In this document: positions 42,990 through 51,818 of the stretch, one piece after another | How the letters are laid out: each line of letters begins with the position of its first letter | How positions within the stretch are numbered: the first letter of the stretch is position 1 | Source of the DNA: Clostridiaceae bacterium | GTDB taxonomy: Bacteria; Bacillota_I; Bacilli_A; Erysipelotrichales; Coprobacillaceae | Direction: 5' to 3' | Length of the DNA: 64,000 nt | Assembly (NCBI GenBank): GCA_902363625.1 | Contig: CABJAS010000002.1 | Span: 1-64,000 of the forward strand | Program-made: the position numbers and the translations under genes | Notes under the pieces: model-generated | Told to the model about the DNA's origin: nothing | The model's database searches: none | What the model saw: only the letters and a program-made list of their open reading frames with translations

Positions 42990-44507
42990 TTATTGCACCT
43001 CTATTTTTAATTCCAGTCCAACTTCAAACATACGATTCCAAGGAGAATAAGCTTTTAATTCAATAATCTTTACATTTTTAAAGCTATGCTTGATAAAATG
43101 TTGATAATAACGATGCATCTGTCTTTCTATTTCCTTGGAAATGAGCGCTCCTTGAGTTTTCAGATCAAAATAGCTGAGATCCCTATCTTTTAAAGTCGCT
43201 GTAATCTGCGGACGTATGATCGCTTGATAAAATAAGTCATCAAGTAAATGATAAATCAGATGATGCGTAATGGAATGTATCTCCGGCTGATGATAAGCAA
43301 ATATCCCTTGTGCAATGGAAGTACCTAAGGTATTGCAGTAAGTATTCCAGCCTTTATAGGAAATTAAGCGATCCAGAATTTCTAAATCGTCCAACAGTGT
43401 CACTAACTCTACTTCTCCCCCATTAATAAAGGCACAGTCTGCCAGAGCAACCGGTTTATTCATATCCAACCATTGTCTGATGTGATAGGCAAAGCTCAAT
43501 AAATGACGATGACTGGTATAACTGATATCTTTTTCTCCCTGCATCGGTGCTTCTTCCATTGTTTTTCCCGGACAGTTGATCGCTAAGATAAAATCTGCTT
43601 CTTTGACAGATTCTGCTTCTTGACATCCGGCAGCATATATATGGGACTGTAAACTTTCATACATCGGTCGATCTTCATACTTAGGAATGATTGCAGGTCC
43701 ATTTATACCCGAAAAATAAGGATATATTTTAGGACATTGTCCCATAAGCTCATTAAAACAACGACCTAATAAAGTCGCTCCTGACTCATCAGCTCCGGGA
43801 TACATCATGACCTTTGTCTGAAGACGCAGCTCTCTGATCTTTTCATAGATCTGCTGCTGGTCGATTGCCGTATAGCCATACTCAGAAGAATCATCTTGAG
43901 GTATAACCATAAAATCAATAACCTGACTTTCTACCAATTCTAATATAGCCAAAAGTGTCTCACGATTATACTGACGTCTTTCTTCATAATCTTTTTGGTA
44001 AACTTCGGGGATCTCGATGGAATTCCGTTCTTCATCTTCATTAACACTTAATCCGACACGTTTCTTTTTATCTGATAGATAAGCCTTTCTAAATAAACTG
44101 TACCCATACTCTTCATAATAATCGGGTTCTTCATCTGCACTGTTGTATTGCGGCGTACGCATAATTAAAGCAGACATATAAATTTTTAAATTAGGTGCCA
44201 TGATCTTTAATCGCTTAATGCGTTCTATCAAAATTTTGCGCTGCTGATTGTCACGGTGATGCAGACGTGATGGCAGCAGTCCGCCATAACCCATCATTTC
44301 TAAGGGCATAATCAAAGCTTCACTGGTATCAATCTGACGAAACACATAATCCCAAAGACCTTCTACATCAGCAGCCTTCTTTTTTTGTGATAATAATTTT
44401 ATAGGAGGACTTACTATTTCGATAGTATGCTGACTTTCTGCCATCATCATCGGAAAAAGGCGATTGCATGGTCGCTCATCTAAAGGAATATAAATAACTT
44501 TTTTCAT
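42990..44507 (-). CDS. DUF4127 family protein
   Basis: 505 residues. N-terminal YIPLDERPCNRLFP and EALIMPLEMMGYGGLLPSR are hallmarks of DUF4127. No signal peptide and no known enzyme motif; several conserved acidic and His residues suggest a metal-dependent hydrolase, which is unproven. AAAGGAG precedes the start. It is co-transcribed with the GNAT gene. Confidence 0.88.
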   Translation of the reverse strand: MKKVIYIPLDERPCNRLFPMMMAESQHTIEIVSPPIKLLSQKKKAADVEGLWDYVFRQIDTSEALIMPLEMMGYGGLLPSRLHHRDNQQRKILIERIKRLKIMAPNLKIYMSALIMRTPQYNSADEEPDYYEEYGYSLFRKAYLSDKKKRVGLSVNEDEERNSIEIPEVYQKDYEERRQYNRETLLAILELVESQVIDFMVIPQDDSSEYGYTAIDQQQIYEKIRELRLQTKVMMYPGADESGATLLGRCFNELMGQCPKIYPYFSGINGPAIIPKYEDRPMYESLQSHIYAAGCQEAESVKEADFILAINCPGKTMEEAPMQGEKDISYTSHRHLLSFAYHIRQWLDMNKPVALADCAFINGGEVELVTLLDDLEILDRLISYKGWNTYCNTLGTSIAQGIFAYHQPEIHSITHHLIYHLLDDLFYQAIIRPQITATLKDRDLSYFDLKTQGALISKEIERQMHRYYQHFIKHSFKNVKIIELKAYSPWNRMFEVGLELKIEVQ

Positions 44508-44650
44508 AATCTGCTCCTTTGCTTTATCAATATTATCCTATCGGCTTTTACAAGTAAAAGCAAAGCATTCTCATACAATGAAAATATACCTATCATCCCC
44601 AATCTATAACAAAGTAAAAGAAAAAGGCGTTTAAACTTTACAACGTTGAC

Positions 44651-44684
44651 AAAAAAAGAGATTGGAAACTAAATTTCCAACCTC
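44651..44684 (-). terminator. terminator of the zinc-ribbon operon
   Basis: GAGATTGGAAA/TTTCCAACCTC stem with one mismatch and T run on the minus strand. Confidence 0.8.
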
Positions 44685-44688
44685 GTTA

Positions 44689-44976
44689 TTAGTGTATAAA
44701 AAACCAGATAATCACAAATAGGAATCCTAATGCCATTGAAATAGCTACACATAATTTCAATGGAATAAAGAGAAAACGGTCTGTAGTTCCCTCTTTAGCC
44801 GGGAAAACGATTGTAAACACTTTCGTAATAACGGCGGTCGTAAGCATTGTTAAAGCAAAATGCAAGCCTGTTTCAAATCGAAAGCTTGGAGATTGCCAAA
44901 GGACACTGATCGGTTCTGTGATCTTCCAACTGAGAAAGACAAATAAAATGTATAAATATCCTTTTAATTTTAACAT
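44689..44976 (-). CDS. small membrane protein, unknown
   Basis: 95 residues with three probable membrane helices. Starts immediately after the stop of the zinc-ribbon protein gene, in one operon with it. No recognised domain. Confidence 0.7.
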   Translation of the reverse strand: MLKLKGYLYILFVFLSWKITEPISVLWQSPSFRFETGLHFALTMLTTAVITKVFTIVFPAKEGTTDRFLFIPLKLCVAISMALGFLFVIIWFFIH

Positions 44977-45849
44977 TTATTCTTCCTCCCCTATACTATA
45001 TTCACTTGGAATTAACTTAATAGTGAGTCCTTCATCAACCGTCAGCTTGGTATATTTTTTCAGCTGTACATTTCTAAATTCCCGCAACGAATAATAATCA
45101 TCGTTGAAAGATACCCCCTCCTGAATTCCATAATCATAGTTTTCAGAGGATACATGACCTTCCCCTTCAACCGCAATAATATCATAGGTTCCTTCCGGAA
45201 TCATCTCACCGATCATTACCGGTGAAGAGACCGTATATTCCTGAGTCAATGTATTTTTATGGCGTTTTCCCATTAGATCGTTTCTAGCGTTTTCACTTTC
45301 AAATTTCATCTTATCGGTACTGACAGTAACTTGTGCGCCTTGGTATAAACGGACATCTTCTAAATAGGACGAAAAGTAATCACTTGTTTCCCCCTCCATA
45401 ATCATACTTGTAAAGATTGTAATCATATTTGCATCATCTCTGATTGAAAGAGGTCCAAACCCGGATAGATTCGTCACTTTATAAACCCCCTCCGGAATAT
45501 CTTTGCCGACTGTATAATTTCCAGCCGGTAAAACCAGTTCGACAGAATCCCCGGTTTTTTGTAATGAATAAGCAGCTTCTTTATAGGTACGACGATCAAC
45601 TTTCGTCATTACTTTCTGTTTTGAATTAAAGTTTGACCATACGAAAATCTGAATATCTTCATGAAAAGGAGAACTCTCACTGCATATGATTGAAGTTCCT
45701 AAAATAAGAGCTAAAACAATAAACCATAAAATATCTCGTTTATTAAAGCTGAAACGACGTTCATTCGAGCTTGTATAGATTCCCTCATCACAGATAGGAC
45801 ACTTTCCCCTTTTTAGTTGGCTTCCACAGCGTTCACAATATTTTGCCAT
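44977..45849 (-). CDS. zinc-ribbon membrane protein with two IPEG modules
   Basis: 290 residues. Zinc ribbon CERCGSQLKRGKCPIC (5-20), one membrane helix (about 38-57), then an extracytoplasmic part with two similar modules: VGKDIPEGVYKVTN near 112-125 and IGEMIPEGTYDIIAVEG near 215-230. The repeated (I/V)PEGxY motif is found in many uncharacterised Firmicutes surface proteins. Function unknown. GAGGTG precedes the start. Confidence 0.75.
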   Translation of the reverse strand: MAKYCERCGSQLKRGKCPICDEGIYTSSNERRFSFNKRDILWFIVLALILGTSIICSESSPFHEDIQIFVWSNFNSKQKVMTKVDRRTYKEAAYSLQKTGDSVELVLPAGNYTVGKDIPEGVYKVTNLSGFGPLSIRDDANMITIFTSMIMEGETSDYFSSYLEDVRLYQGAQVTVSTDKMKFESENARNDLMGKRHKNTLTQEYTVSSPVMIGEMIPEGTYDIIAVEGEGHVSSENYDYGIQEGVSFNDDYYSLREFRNVQLKKYTKLTVDEGLTIKLIPSEYSIGEEE

Positions 45850-45985
45850 ACTATCACCTCTATTTTTTTATTCTATCATAATTCTAAAAGAAAAAGGAGT
45901 ATGTCTTTACAATCTTTTGAAACTCTGAGATTCTCTGTAAAAATTTTATCCCCTGATGCATATGATAAAAAGAGGAGGTAGATGA

Positions 45986-46798
45986 ATGTATTATATTAGA
46001 TCCAACGATGGAACAAAAATAAGTGTTGAAGATATTAATCCCACCTATTCAAAAGTCATTGTTATGGTTCATGGCTGGCCAATGAGTAAGGAAATGTTTG
46101 AGTATCAAAAAAATATGTTTACTCAATGGGGATATCGCATTATAACGTTTGATATTCGCGGCTTTGGAGATTCGGATATATCCGGAAGCGGTTATCAGTA
46201 CGATCAATTAGCAACGGATTTATACATGATAATTGAAAGCACAGGCATTAACAATATTATTTTACTGGGATTCTCTATGGGTGGAGCTGTTTGTGTTCAC
46301 TATATGGGGATGTATGACAACCATAAAGTATCTAAGCTGATTTTAGCCGGAGCAGCTGCACCGTCTTATTGCGTAAGTAGTGATAATCCGTATGGTCACA
46401 GTGTAGATGAAGTCAATAAGCTGATCATTAGTCTTTATAATGACCGACCAAATACGATTCAAGAATTTGGCAATAATGTCTTTGCTTCAAATCCAAGCCC
46501 AGCTTTTAGAACATGGTTCCAAGGACTGTGCAATAAAGCAAGCGGCTTAGGTACAATCAATTGCGCAGAATCTCTGCGTGATGAAAATGTCTTTAGTGAT
46601 CTTAGCAGAATCAAAGTGCCTACAGCGATTATGCATGGAAAATTAGATAAGATTTGTCCTTATGGATTTGCAGCAATCATGAATCAGCAAATTCCCGGTT
46701 CATTGCTTTATCCGTTTGAAAAGAGTGGTCACGGTATCTTCTATGATGAATTAAGTGCATTTAACCATGCCTTAATGAAATTTATTGAAGGGGTCTAA
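45986..46798 (+). CDS. alpha/beta-hydrolase
   Basis: 270 residues. Oxyanion region VMVHGWPMS, nucleophile elbow GFSMGG, Asp in IMHGKLDKICP and His in SGHGIFYDE complete a catalytic triad. Close in pattern to non-haem haloperoxidase/esterase-type hydrolases. No signal peptide. AGAGGAGG precedes the start. Confidence 0.88.
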   Translation: MYYIRSNDGTKISVEDINPTYSKVIVMVHGWPMSKEMFEYQKNMFTQWGYRIITFDIRGFGDSDISGSGYQYDQLATDLYMIIESTGINNIILLGFSMGGAVCVHYMGMYDNHKVSKLILAGAAAPSYCVSSDNPYGHSVDEVNKLIISLYNDRPNTIQEFGNNVFASNPSPAFRTWFQGLCNKASGLGTINCAESLRDENVFSDLSRIKVPTAIMHGKLDKICPYGFAAIMNQQIPGSLLYPFEKSGHGIFYDELSAFNHALMKFIEGV

Positions 46799-46829
46799 AC
46801 TATGGTGTTTTGCATCATAGTTTTTTATT
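46797..46829 (+). terminator. terminator of the alpha/beta-hydrolase gene
   Basis: AAACTATG/CATAGTTT stem overlapping the stop codon, with T run. Confidence 0.85.
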
Positions 46830-46927
46830 TATACTTTATTTGTTATTTATCGTTAAATGGCAGAACCATACAAAAATGATTATCCGGTTATTCCCGATTT
46901 TTCATTTTTTCTTTCGTAGAAAATAAT

Positions 46928-46942
46928 ATGAAAGCGCTTTTG
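46928..46942 (+). promoter_or_regulatory. cre-like site before the MFS gene
   Basis: ATGAAAGCGCTTTTG: matches the cre consensus except for the 3' CA. Lies 35 bp upstream of the start codon, with the AAGCGCTT core in common with two other sites here. Confidence 0.45.
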
Positions 46943-46976
46943 TAAGTGATATAGTTAATACAAAGGGGTTGGATTT

Positions 46977-48179
46977 ATGAAAAAATTTGAAGGGTTATTA
47001 TTTTACATCTTTTACTTTCTGTTCTTTGCGGCATTGAGTGGTTTTACTACCTATATCAATGTTTATTTGGAAAGCAAAGGATTGGTTGGTTCACAGTTTG
47101 GACAAATTACCGCTGCCGGATTAATGATCAGTGTGTTCTTCGTACCACTTTGGGGAATCATAGCCGACAAAACCAAGAAATATAAGCTGCTGCTGTTGAT
47201 TTCTTTAAGTGCTACATTGGTTGCTTTGTATTTCTATGCTCAGCAAACCGTTTATATCGGGTTGATTGTCTGTGCCATCATCTTAGACCTATGCCGTTCA
47301 GGCGCAATGCCAATGGCAGATGTGCTAAGTATGAATTACTGTAATAAAAACCATAAAAACTATGGATCTATTCGTTCGATGGGATCTCTTGGCTGGGTAA
47401 TCGGAAGCGTTTTAATTGGATTTTTAGCTGACCGATTTGGATTAGATGGAGCCTTATTTGGTACTTATGGAGGTTTATTGATTATCAGTTTTACGATTGC
47501 TTTTGGTTTTCCAACTGCTAAAGCAGATCCTAAAAAACAAGCTGTTGAAGTTCCTGATGCACCTAAAGAAAAAGTGGGTTTCTTTGATGTATTGAAGAAT
47601 TCAAATTTCTTGTTTATATTAGGACTTTCTTTAATGACAACAATTCTAATCGACAGCTGCGCCGCCTATAATGGAAATCATATCGTTACGACATTGCACG
47701 GAAGCAATCAGCTGTTAAGTATGTATACCGTTGCGACCGCCTTGCCGGAAGTAATCTTTTTAGCTGTAGCAATCAAATATTATGAAAAGTTCGGATTTAA
47801 AATGATGTATCTCATTTCTGCCTCATGTATTTTTATTCGTTTCTTAGTTTATGCTTTTGTCCCAAATGTCTATGCGTTCTTGTTTGTTTCTATCCTGCAC
47901 TGTGTCTCTACAGCCTGCGCAACAGTAGGTAACCTGCAGTTTATCCGCAGTTCGCTTTCACCGGCTGTTTTCGCAACTGCTGTTACTTTACTCAATGCCT
48001 GTGTTTCTTTAGGCAGAGCGGTATACAGTTATGGCTTTGGGATTGTATATGAAGAATTCGGCAGCTTTACCATCTATCGTATCGGTGCCATCATTGCCTG
48101 CTTAGCCATTCTTTGGGTAATTAAAACGAAGCATTTTGATCATATGAAAGGCTTTAAAATTACGACAGCTGATAAATAA
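46977..48179 (+). CDS. MFS_1-like (LacY/nucleoside-symporter-like) permease
   Basis: 400 residues with twelve membrane helices. The N half has YINVYLESKGLVGSQFGQI and WGIIADKTKKYK, and RSMGSLGWVIGS in TM5, typical of the LacY-like MFS_1 group. The central loop is short and charged. Likely a sugar or nucleoside proton symporter. A cre-like site suggests carbon repression. Confidence 0.88.
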   Translation: MKKFEGLLFYIFYFLFFAALSGFTTYINVYLESKGLVGSQFGQITAAGLMISVFFVPLWGIIADKTKKYKLLLLISLSATLVALYFYAQQTVYIGLIVCAIILDLCRSGAMPMADVLSMNYCNKNHKNYGSIRSMGSLGWVIGSVLIGFLADRFGLDGALFGTYGGLLIISFTIAFGFPTAKADPKKQAVEVPDAPKEKVGFFDVLKNSNFLFILGLSLMTTILIDSCAAYNGNHIVTTLHGSNQLLSMYTVATALPEVIFLAVAIKYYEKFGFKMMYLISASCIFIRFLVYAFVPNVYAFLFVSILHCVSTACATVGNLQFIRSSLSPAVFATAVTLLNACVSLGRAVYSYGFGIVYEEFGSFTIYRIGAIIACLAILWVIKTKHFDHMKGFKITTADK

Positions 48180-48182
48180 AGA

Positions 48183-48243
48183 AAAGAACCCTAATATAAA
48201 TTACACCGATATGATGCGATTTATATTTCAGGTTCTTTTTTAT
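48183..48243. terminator. bidirectional terminator
   Basis: AAGAACC and ATATAAAT pair with ATTTATAT and GGTTCTT; T run on plus. Between convergent genes. Confidence 0.8.
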
Positions 48244-48431
48244 TCGTCTTTTTTACGACCATAATTCTTATAATATAACACTATCGGATTATGCTTTTCA
48301 TTAAAGAAACTGCTTACTGCCAAAAACAAAAGAATGAGGATGCCCCAAAAGATACCAAATAATCGATATACCAAATAGAGTGTTCCTAAAATCATAATAA
48401 TGCCAATCGTATCTAAAATGATTTTTTTCAT
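48240..48431 (-). CDS. small membrane protein, unknown
   Basis: 63 residues from the ATG at 48431 (AGGTGAGG upstream; an in-frame GTG at 48440 lies inside that site). Two hydrophobic helices and a basic tail. No recognised domain. Confidence 0.6.
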   Translation of the reverse strand: MKKIILDTIGIIMILGTLYLVYRLFGIFWGILILLFLAVSSFFNEKHNPIVLYYKNYGRKKDE

Positions 48432-48539
48432 AAGCCTCACCTCACTTATACATTACTCTATTTATTTAAGTTTGTCAAAAGCACAAGACGTACGATTTTA
48501 CTCGTACGTCATTTTTATTATTACTTTTTACCTTACTCA

Positions 48540-48824
48540 TCAGTATCCATCATCAAGCCACTGCGGCTTACGATGAAACCCAATATGATAAGCGGTCATC
48601 TCCATAGTAAATTGATGATCCCCCAACTTGTAAACACCGACCGTTACATCTTTTCCGATAATCTTTCCATGAGGGAAATCATTGAGACAGCGATTCAGCA
48701 ATTCAACCTGTTTTTGCTTAGATGTCTCTGATAATAAATGATTAGGATTAACACTGCCAATATTGACTATTTTAATATAACGAACTGGCTCATCCTTATG
48801 TTTTCGATCTAGCATTCCTGCCAT
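48540..48824 (-). CDS. small protein of the DUF2589 operon
   Basis: 94 residues, no membrane segment and no recognised domain. The middle reads FPHGKIIGKDVTVGVYKLGDHQ, and the tail has several aromatic and His residues. It begins 1 bp after the stop of the second DUF2589 gene, so all three are one operon. Confidence 0.7.
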   Translation of the reverse strand: MAGMLDRKHKDEPVRYIKIVNIGSVNPNHLLSETSKQKQVELLNRCLNDFPHGKIIGKDVTVGVYKLGDHQFTMEMTAYHIGFHRKPQWLDDGY

Positions 48825-48825
48825 A

Positions 48826-49737
48826 TCATTCCTCCTGTAATAAAGAACTCTTATCTAAAGCTAATAGCTGTTCAAGCAATTGAGTTTCCTTCTGACTGCA
48901 CAAACGCCTTGATTCTGTTTCTTGATTGATCTTTTGATCCAGTTCTAATAATGTCGACCAAACTTCGTTATTTTGCTTATGCTTACTTATTGACTCTTTT
49001 ATTGCTTTAAACTCTTCATAATCTTTTATTTTTAATTGTTTATCTTCTAAAAGCAAAGCATTAAAATATAAAATCTGATGATGAATCAGTTCATCTATTC
49101 TTTTTCCCAGTATAACTATCTTATCATAGGATTTTTTCAGTCTTCTTTTTTCAAGCAGGTTAATTTCCTCTTGTCCGGTCACGACTTGTCCATCGTCTCC
49201 TATCGGCTTCGCTCCAAGACTTCTGGTAATCTGCTGGAGATCCATGATATCTTGAACCCTAGCCAGTCCCTCTGTAATGGGTTCATTCTCCAAACGTATC
49301 TTAAAATGAACTTTTGAGATATTGTCACTTTCTCTCACTTCCGGTGCGCAGATACGTGCTTCAAAACCAATCGTCTGATCTTCTTTTTTAAACGAACGAA
49401 CTTCAGCGTTAAAGTCAATAACTGCAGTTTTTACTTTCATGCTTGTTAGAGGGATGATCGATAACAGCGGCACTTGCAGCAGCATATCTTCAATGGCTTC
49501 TTCGTCTCCACTGTTCTTAACGTGTTTATACTGCAATCCCATATAATCAAGGATGGTAATCTTATCTCCGATAATAGGCTTTTTAGTACCGGTGGCTTCG
49601 ATAGCGTCAATAATCTGACGATTAATGTTTAGATTAGACTGCGCAACCGCATCGATCGGTGCCCAAACTAACGAAGCTAGATCGGCAAATTCACTTTCCA
49701 CTTGAACCTGACGTTCTGTAGCACTCTTTTTAAACAT
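48826..49737 (-). CDS. DUF2589 protein, second copy
   Basis: 303 residues. The N-terminal half fits DUF2589: ADLASLVWAPIDAVAQSN, PLLSIIPLTSMKVKTAVIDF and the ITEGLARVQDIMDL helix. The C-terminal part (about 195-303) is a charged coiled coil. Cytosolic, no signal peptide. It starts 3 bp after the first copy's stop. Function of the family unknown to me. Confidence 0.85.
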   Translation of the reverse strand: MFKKSATERQVQVESEFADLASLVWAPIDAVAQSNLNINRQIIDAIEATGTKKPIIGDKITILDYMGLQYKHVKNSGDEEAIEDMLLQVPLLSIIPLTSMKVKTAVIDFNAEVRSFKKEDQTIGFEARICAPEVRESDNISKVHFKIRLENEPITEGLARVQDIMDLQQITRSLGAKPIGDDGQVVTGQEEINLLEKRRLKKSYDKIVILGKRIDELIHHQILYFNALLLEDKQLKIKDYEEFKAIKESISKHKQNNEVWSTLLELDQKINQETESRRLCSQKETQLLEQLLALDKSSLLQEE

Positions 49738-49740
49738 TCA

Positions 49741-50871
49741 TTATTCTCCTGATGGAGTTGTTCCGCCATATAGGAGCTTATTATATTCTTCCTTATTGGC
49801 ATCTCTTTTTTCAATCGCATCGTACTGTGCCTTTTGTTTAGTGACTCCATCTTTAAATGCAACTAGGATTGTATCAGTTTCACCGCCTCCGGTTTTTTTA
49901 CTTCCGGTTAAACTGATAATTTCTCCGGTATCACTGCATCCTTTAAGATTGGCTATACTATCGAATGTAACATCTATGCTTTGTCCTTGTCCCTCTGCGG
50001 TTGTCGCTAAAATAATATTATCTGCAATCGATGCTGCAAAATCATCGAATGATCCCTGAATTGTTGAAGTATTAGTAATTAGCTTTTGTTTTTCTTCTGA
50101 TTCGGCTTCTGCTTGGTCAATTAAATTTGTCATCGTAACGACATATTTATTTTTTAAAGAAACAGTAGCTTTGCGTATACGATCAATACTATTACTTAAA
50201 TTCTCTCCTGAAGCCCTGACTGCTGATTCCAAACGACTTCCTTCTGCTGATAAGGCTTTTATTTTTTCTGACCTTTCTTTAGCGGCACCTTGCAGTGCTT
50301 TCCCATTTTCGTCAACAACGGTACTTGAAGCTGTCATCGGAGCCAAGTTTGCCGCAATAATATCCAATACTCTTGAAAGACCTTCTGGTGTCCCATGGTT
50401 TGACGCACGTACATCAACATGATACTTTGCTGAATTATCACTAGAACGTGTATTGGAACTATGACTTGATACACTACCGCTTACTGTCGCTTTAAATAGT
50501 CCAAAGTTGACACTGCCGGTGAAGCTTCCTCCACCATCTAGTGTAGATTCCGATTTTTCGGTTTCTTTGACTTCCATATCAAATAATACGTTAACTTCGT
50601 CTACTTGTAAGTTCGGGGCTTCCGTAATCGCCAATAAAGGAATATCAATGTTCATTTCTTTATCCGTTACGGTGCCATCCGGGTTATTTTCTTTTTGGGT
50701 ATATCCAAAGCTTGCAGTTCTGATTTTTCCATGTTCATCAAAACCGACTTTTTGAATAAACTGTGCGGTTGTTTCCGCCATTTGTAAATTGGCATCTGCC
50801 GCCGCATTAAGCGGAGCGCCAATTAAGTTTTTCATATCTAATCCTGTAAATTGTCCACTAATTGACATCAT
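49741..50871 (-). CDS. DUF2589 protein, first copy
   Basis: 376 residues. DUF2589 blocks: NLIGAPLNAAADANLQMA, DIPLLAITEAPNLQVDEVNV, a Gly/Ser-rich insert (about 115-150), and the PEGLSRVLDIIAANL helix. A coiled coil and a Gly/Thr tail follow. No signal peptide. First gene of the operon, with GAGGTG before a double ATG. Confidence 0.87.
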   Translation of the reverse strand: MMSISGQFTGLDMKNLIGAPLNAAADANLQMAETTAQFIQKVGFDEHGKIRTASFGYTQKENNPDGTVTDKEMNIDIPLLAITEAPNLQVDEVNVLFDMEVKETEKSESTLDGGGSFTGSVNFGLFKATVSGSVSSHSSNTRSSDNSAKYHVDVRASNHGTPEGLSRVLDIIAANLAPMTASSTVVDENGKALQGAAKERSEKIKALSAEGSRLESAVRASGENLSNSIDRIRKATVSLKNKYVVTMTNLIDQAEAESEEKQKLITNTSTIQGSFDDFAASIADNIILATTAEGQGQSIDVTFDSIANLKGCSDTGEIISLTGSKKTGGGETDTILVAFKDGVTKQKAQYDAIEKRDANKEEYNKLLYGGTTPSGE

Positions 50872-51045
50872 TTTTCACCTCTCTATTTTTATTTATACTT
50901 TTAAATAACGTTACCGACGATATGTTTTCATACCTATCATACCTCCTCGCTTCTAATATCAGTATAAAAAGCAAGAAGTAGAAAAAACACTAATCTACTT
51001 TATAATACAAATATATCATATAAAATACAAATAGAAACAAGTAAT

Positions 51046-51062
51046 TGTAAACCGGTTTCGTT
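51046..51062. promoter_or_regulatory. palindrome between the DUF2589 operon and lytTR gene
   Basis: An AAACCGGTTT palindrome lies within TGTAAACCGGTTTCG, in the 271-bp divergent region. It could be an operator for either transcript. Position in the region is approximate by a few bases. Confidence 0.4.
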
Positions 51063-51142
51063 TTTTCGCATTTTATTTATATTAAGTACAATTATGGTTA
51101 TTCTCCTTAAATAATGAAATTAACCAGTAAAGGAGTGAGACT

Positions 51143-51652
51143 ATGAAAAACAATTTACACAATAAAAAAGAGAAAAGGTATAATAGGGATGCCGATAGCA
51201 AGACTTGGAAAGGAAAACCGGTGAAAATAAAACTTAAAAGATCTGCCGATGTAGAACCCGGATGTATTATTCTGACATGTAATCAGGCAGATCATGCCTA
51301 TGTTTTAAACCTTGTTCAGCAGCTTAATCAGCGAGTTCTTAAAATAAAGGTTTTCAATCAGCGTCAAAGTATTATTCATATTGCGATAAATGACATTTAT
51401 TATGTAGAGGTTATCGATACAAAAGTATTTGTTTATGATCGTACAAACAGTTATGAATATAAAGGTAAATTTAGATCCATTTATCAGCTTTTAAAGAATT
51501 TCGCATTTATACAGGTCAGTCGCAATACGATTATTAATACCGAGCATATTTACTCTATTAAAACATTGCCGCAATGTCATCGTGAACTCACATTAGAAAA
51601 CGGTGAAAATATTATAGTAAACAGAAAATATAAAGATGACATTATTATTTAA
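51143..51652 (+). CDS. LytTR-domain DNA-binding protein
   Basis: 169 residues. A basic N-terminus (1-40) with no receiver domain, then LytTR (about 65-168): INDIYYVEVIDTKVFVYDR, FAFIQVSRNTIINTEHI and a C-terminal NRKYKDDI end. LytTR proteins bind direct repeats. Divergent from the DUF2589 operon and directly before the astacin gene, so it is the probable regulator of one or both. AAAGGAG precedes the start. Confidence 0.88.
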   Translation: MKNNLHNKKEKRYNRDADSKTWKGKPVKIKLKRSADVEPGCIILTCNQADHAYVLNLVQQLNQRVLKIKVFNQRQSIIHIAINDIYYVEVIDTKVFVYDRTNSYEYKGKFRSIYQLLKNFAFIQVSRNTIINTEHIYSIKTLPQCHRELTLENGENIIVNRKYKDDIII

Positions 51653-51671
51653 CCTTTCCTTTCATCTTCAC

Positions 51672-51698
51672 AAGAAATAGTGAATCTATTTCTTTTTT
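51672..51698 (+). terminator. terminator of the lytTR gene
   Basis: AAGAAATAG/CTATTTCTT stem with T run; the astacin gene therefore needs its own promoter. Confidence 0.85.
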
Positions 51699-51818
51699 AG
51701 TATTCTAACTTGATGTTTCGTATTATTTAATGGTTTTCTATTCAGTAAATAAAAACTGATTTATAGTGAAATTAGGAATTCCAGGAAATGTGCACAACAA
51801 TGAAAGAGAGGAAAAAAT

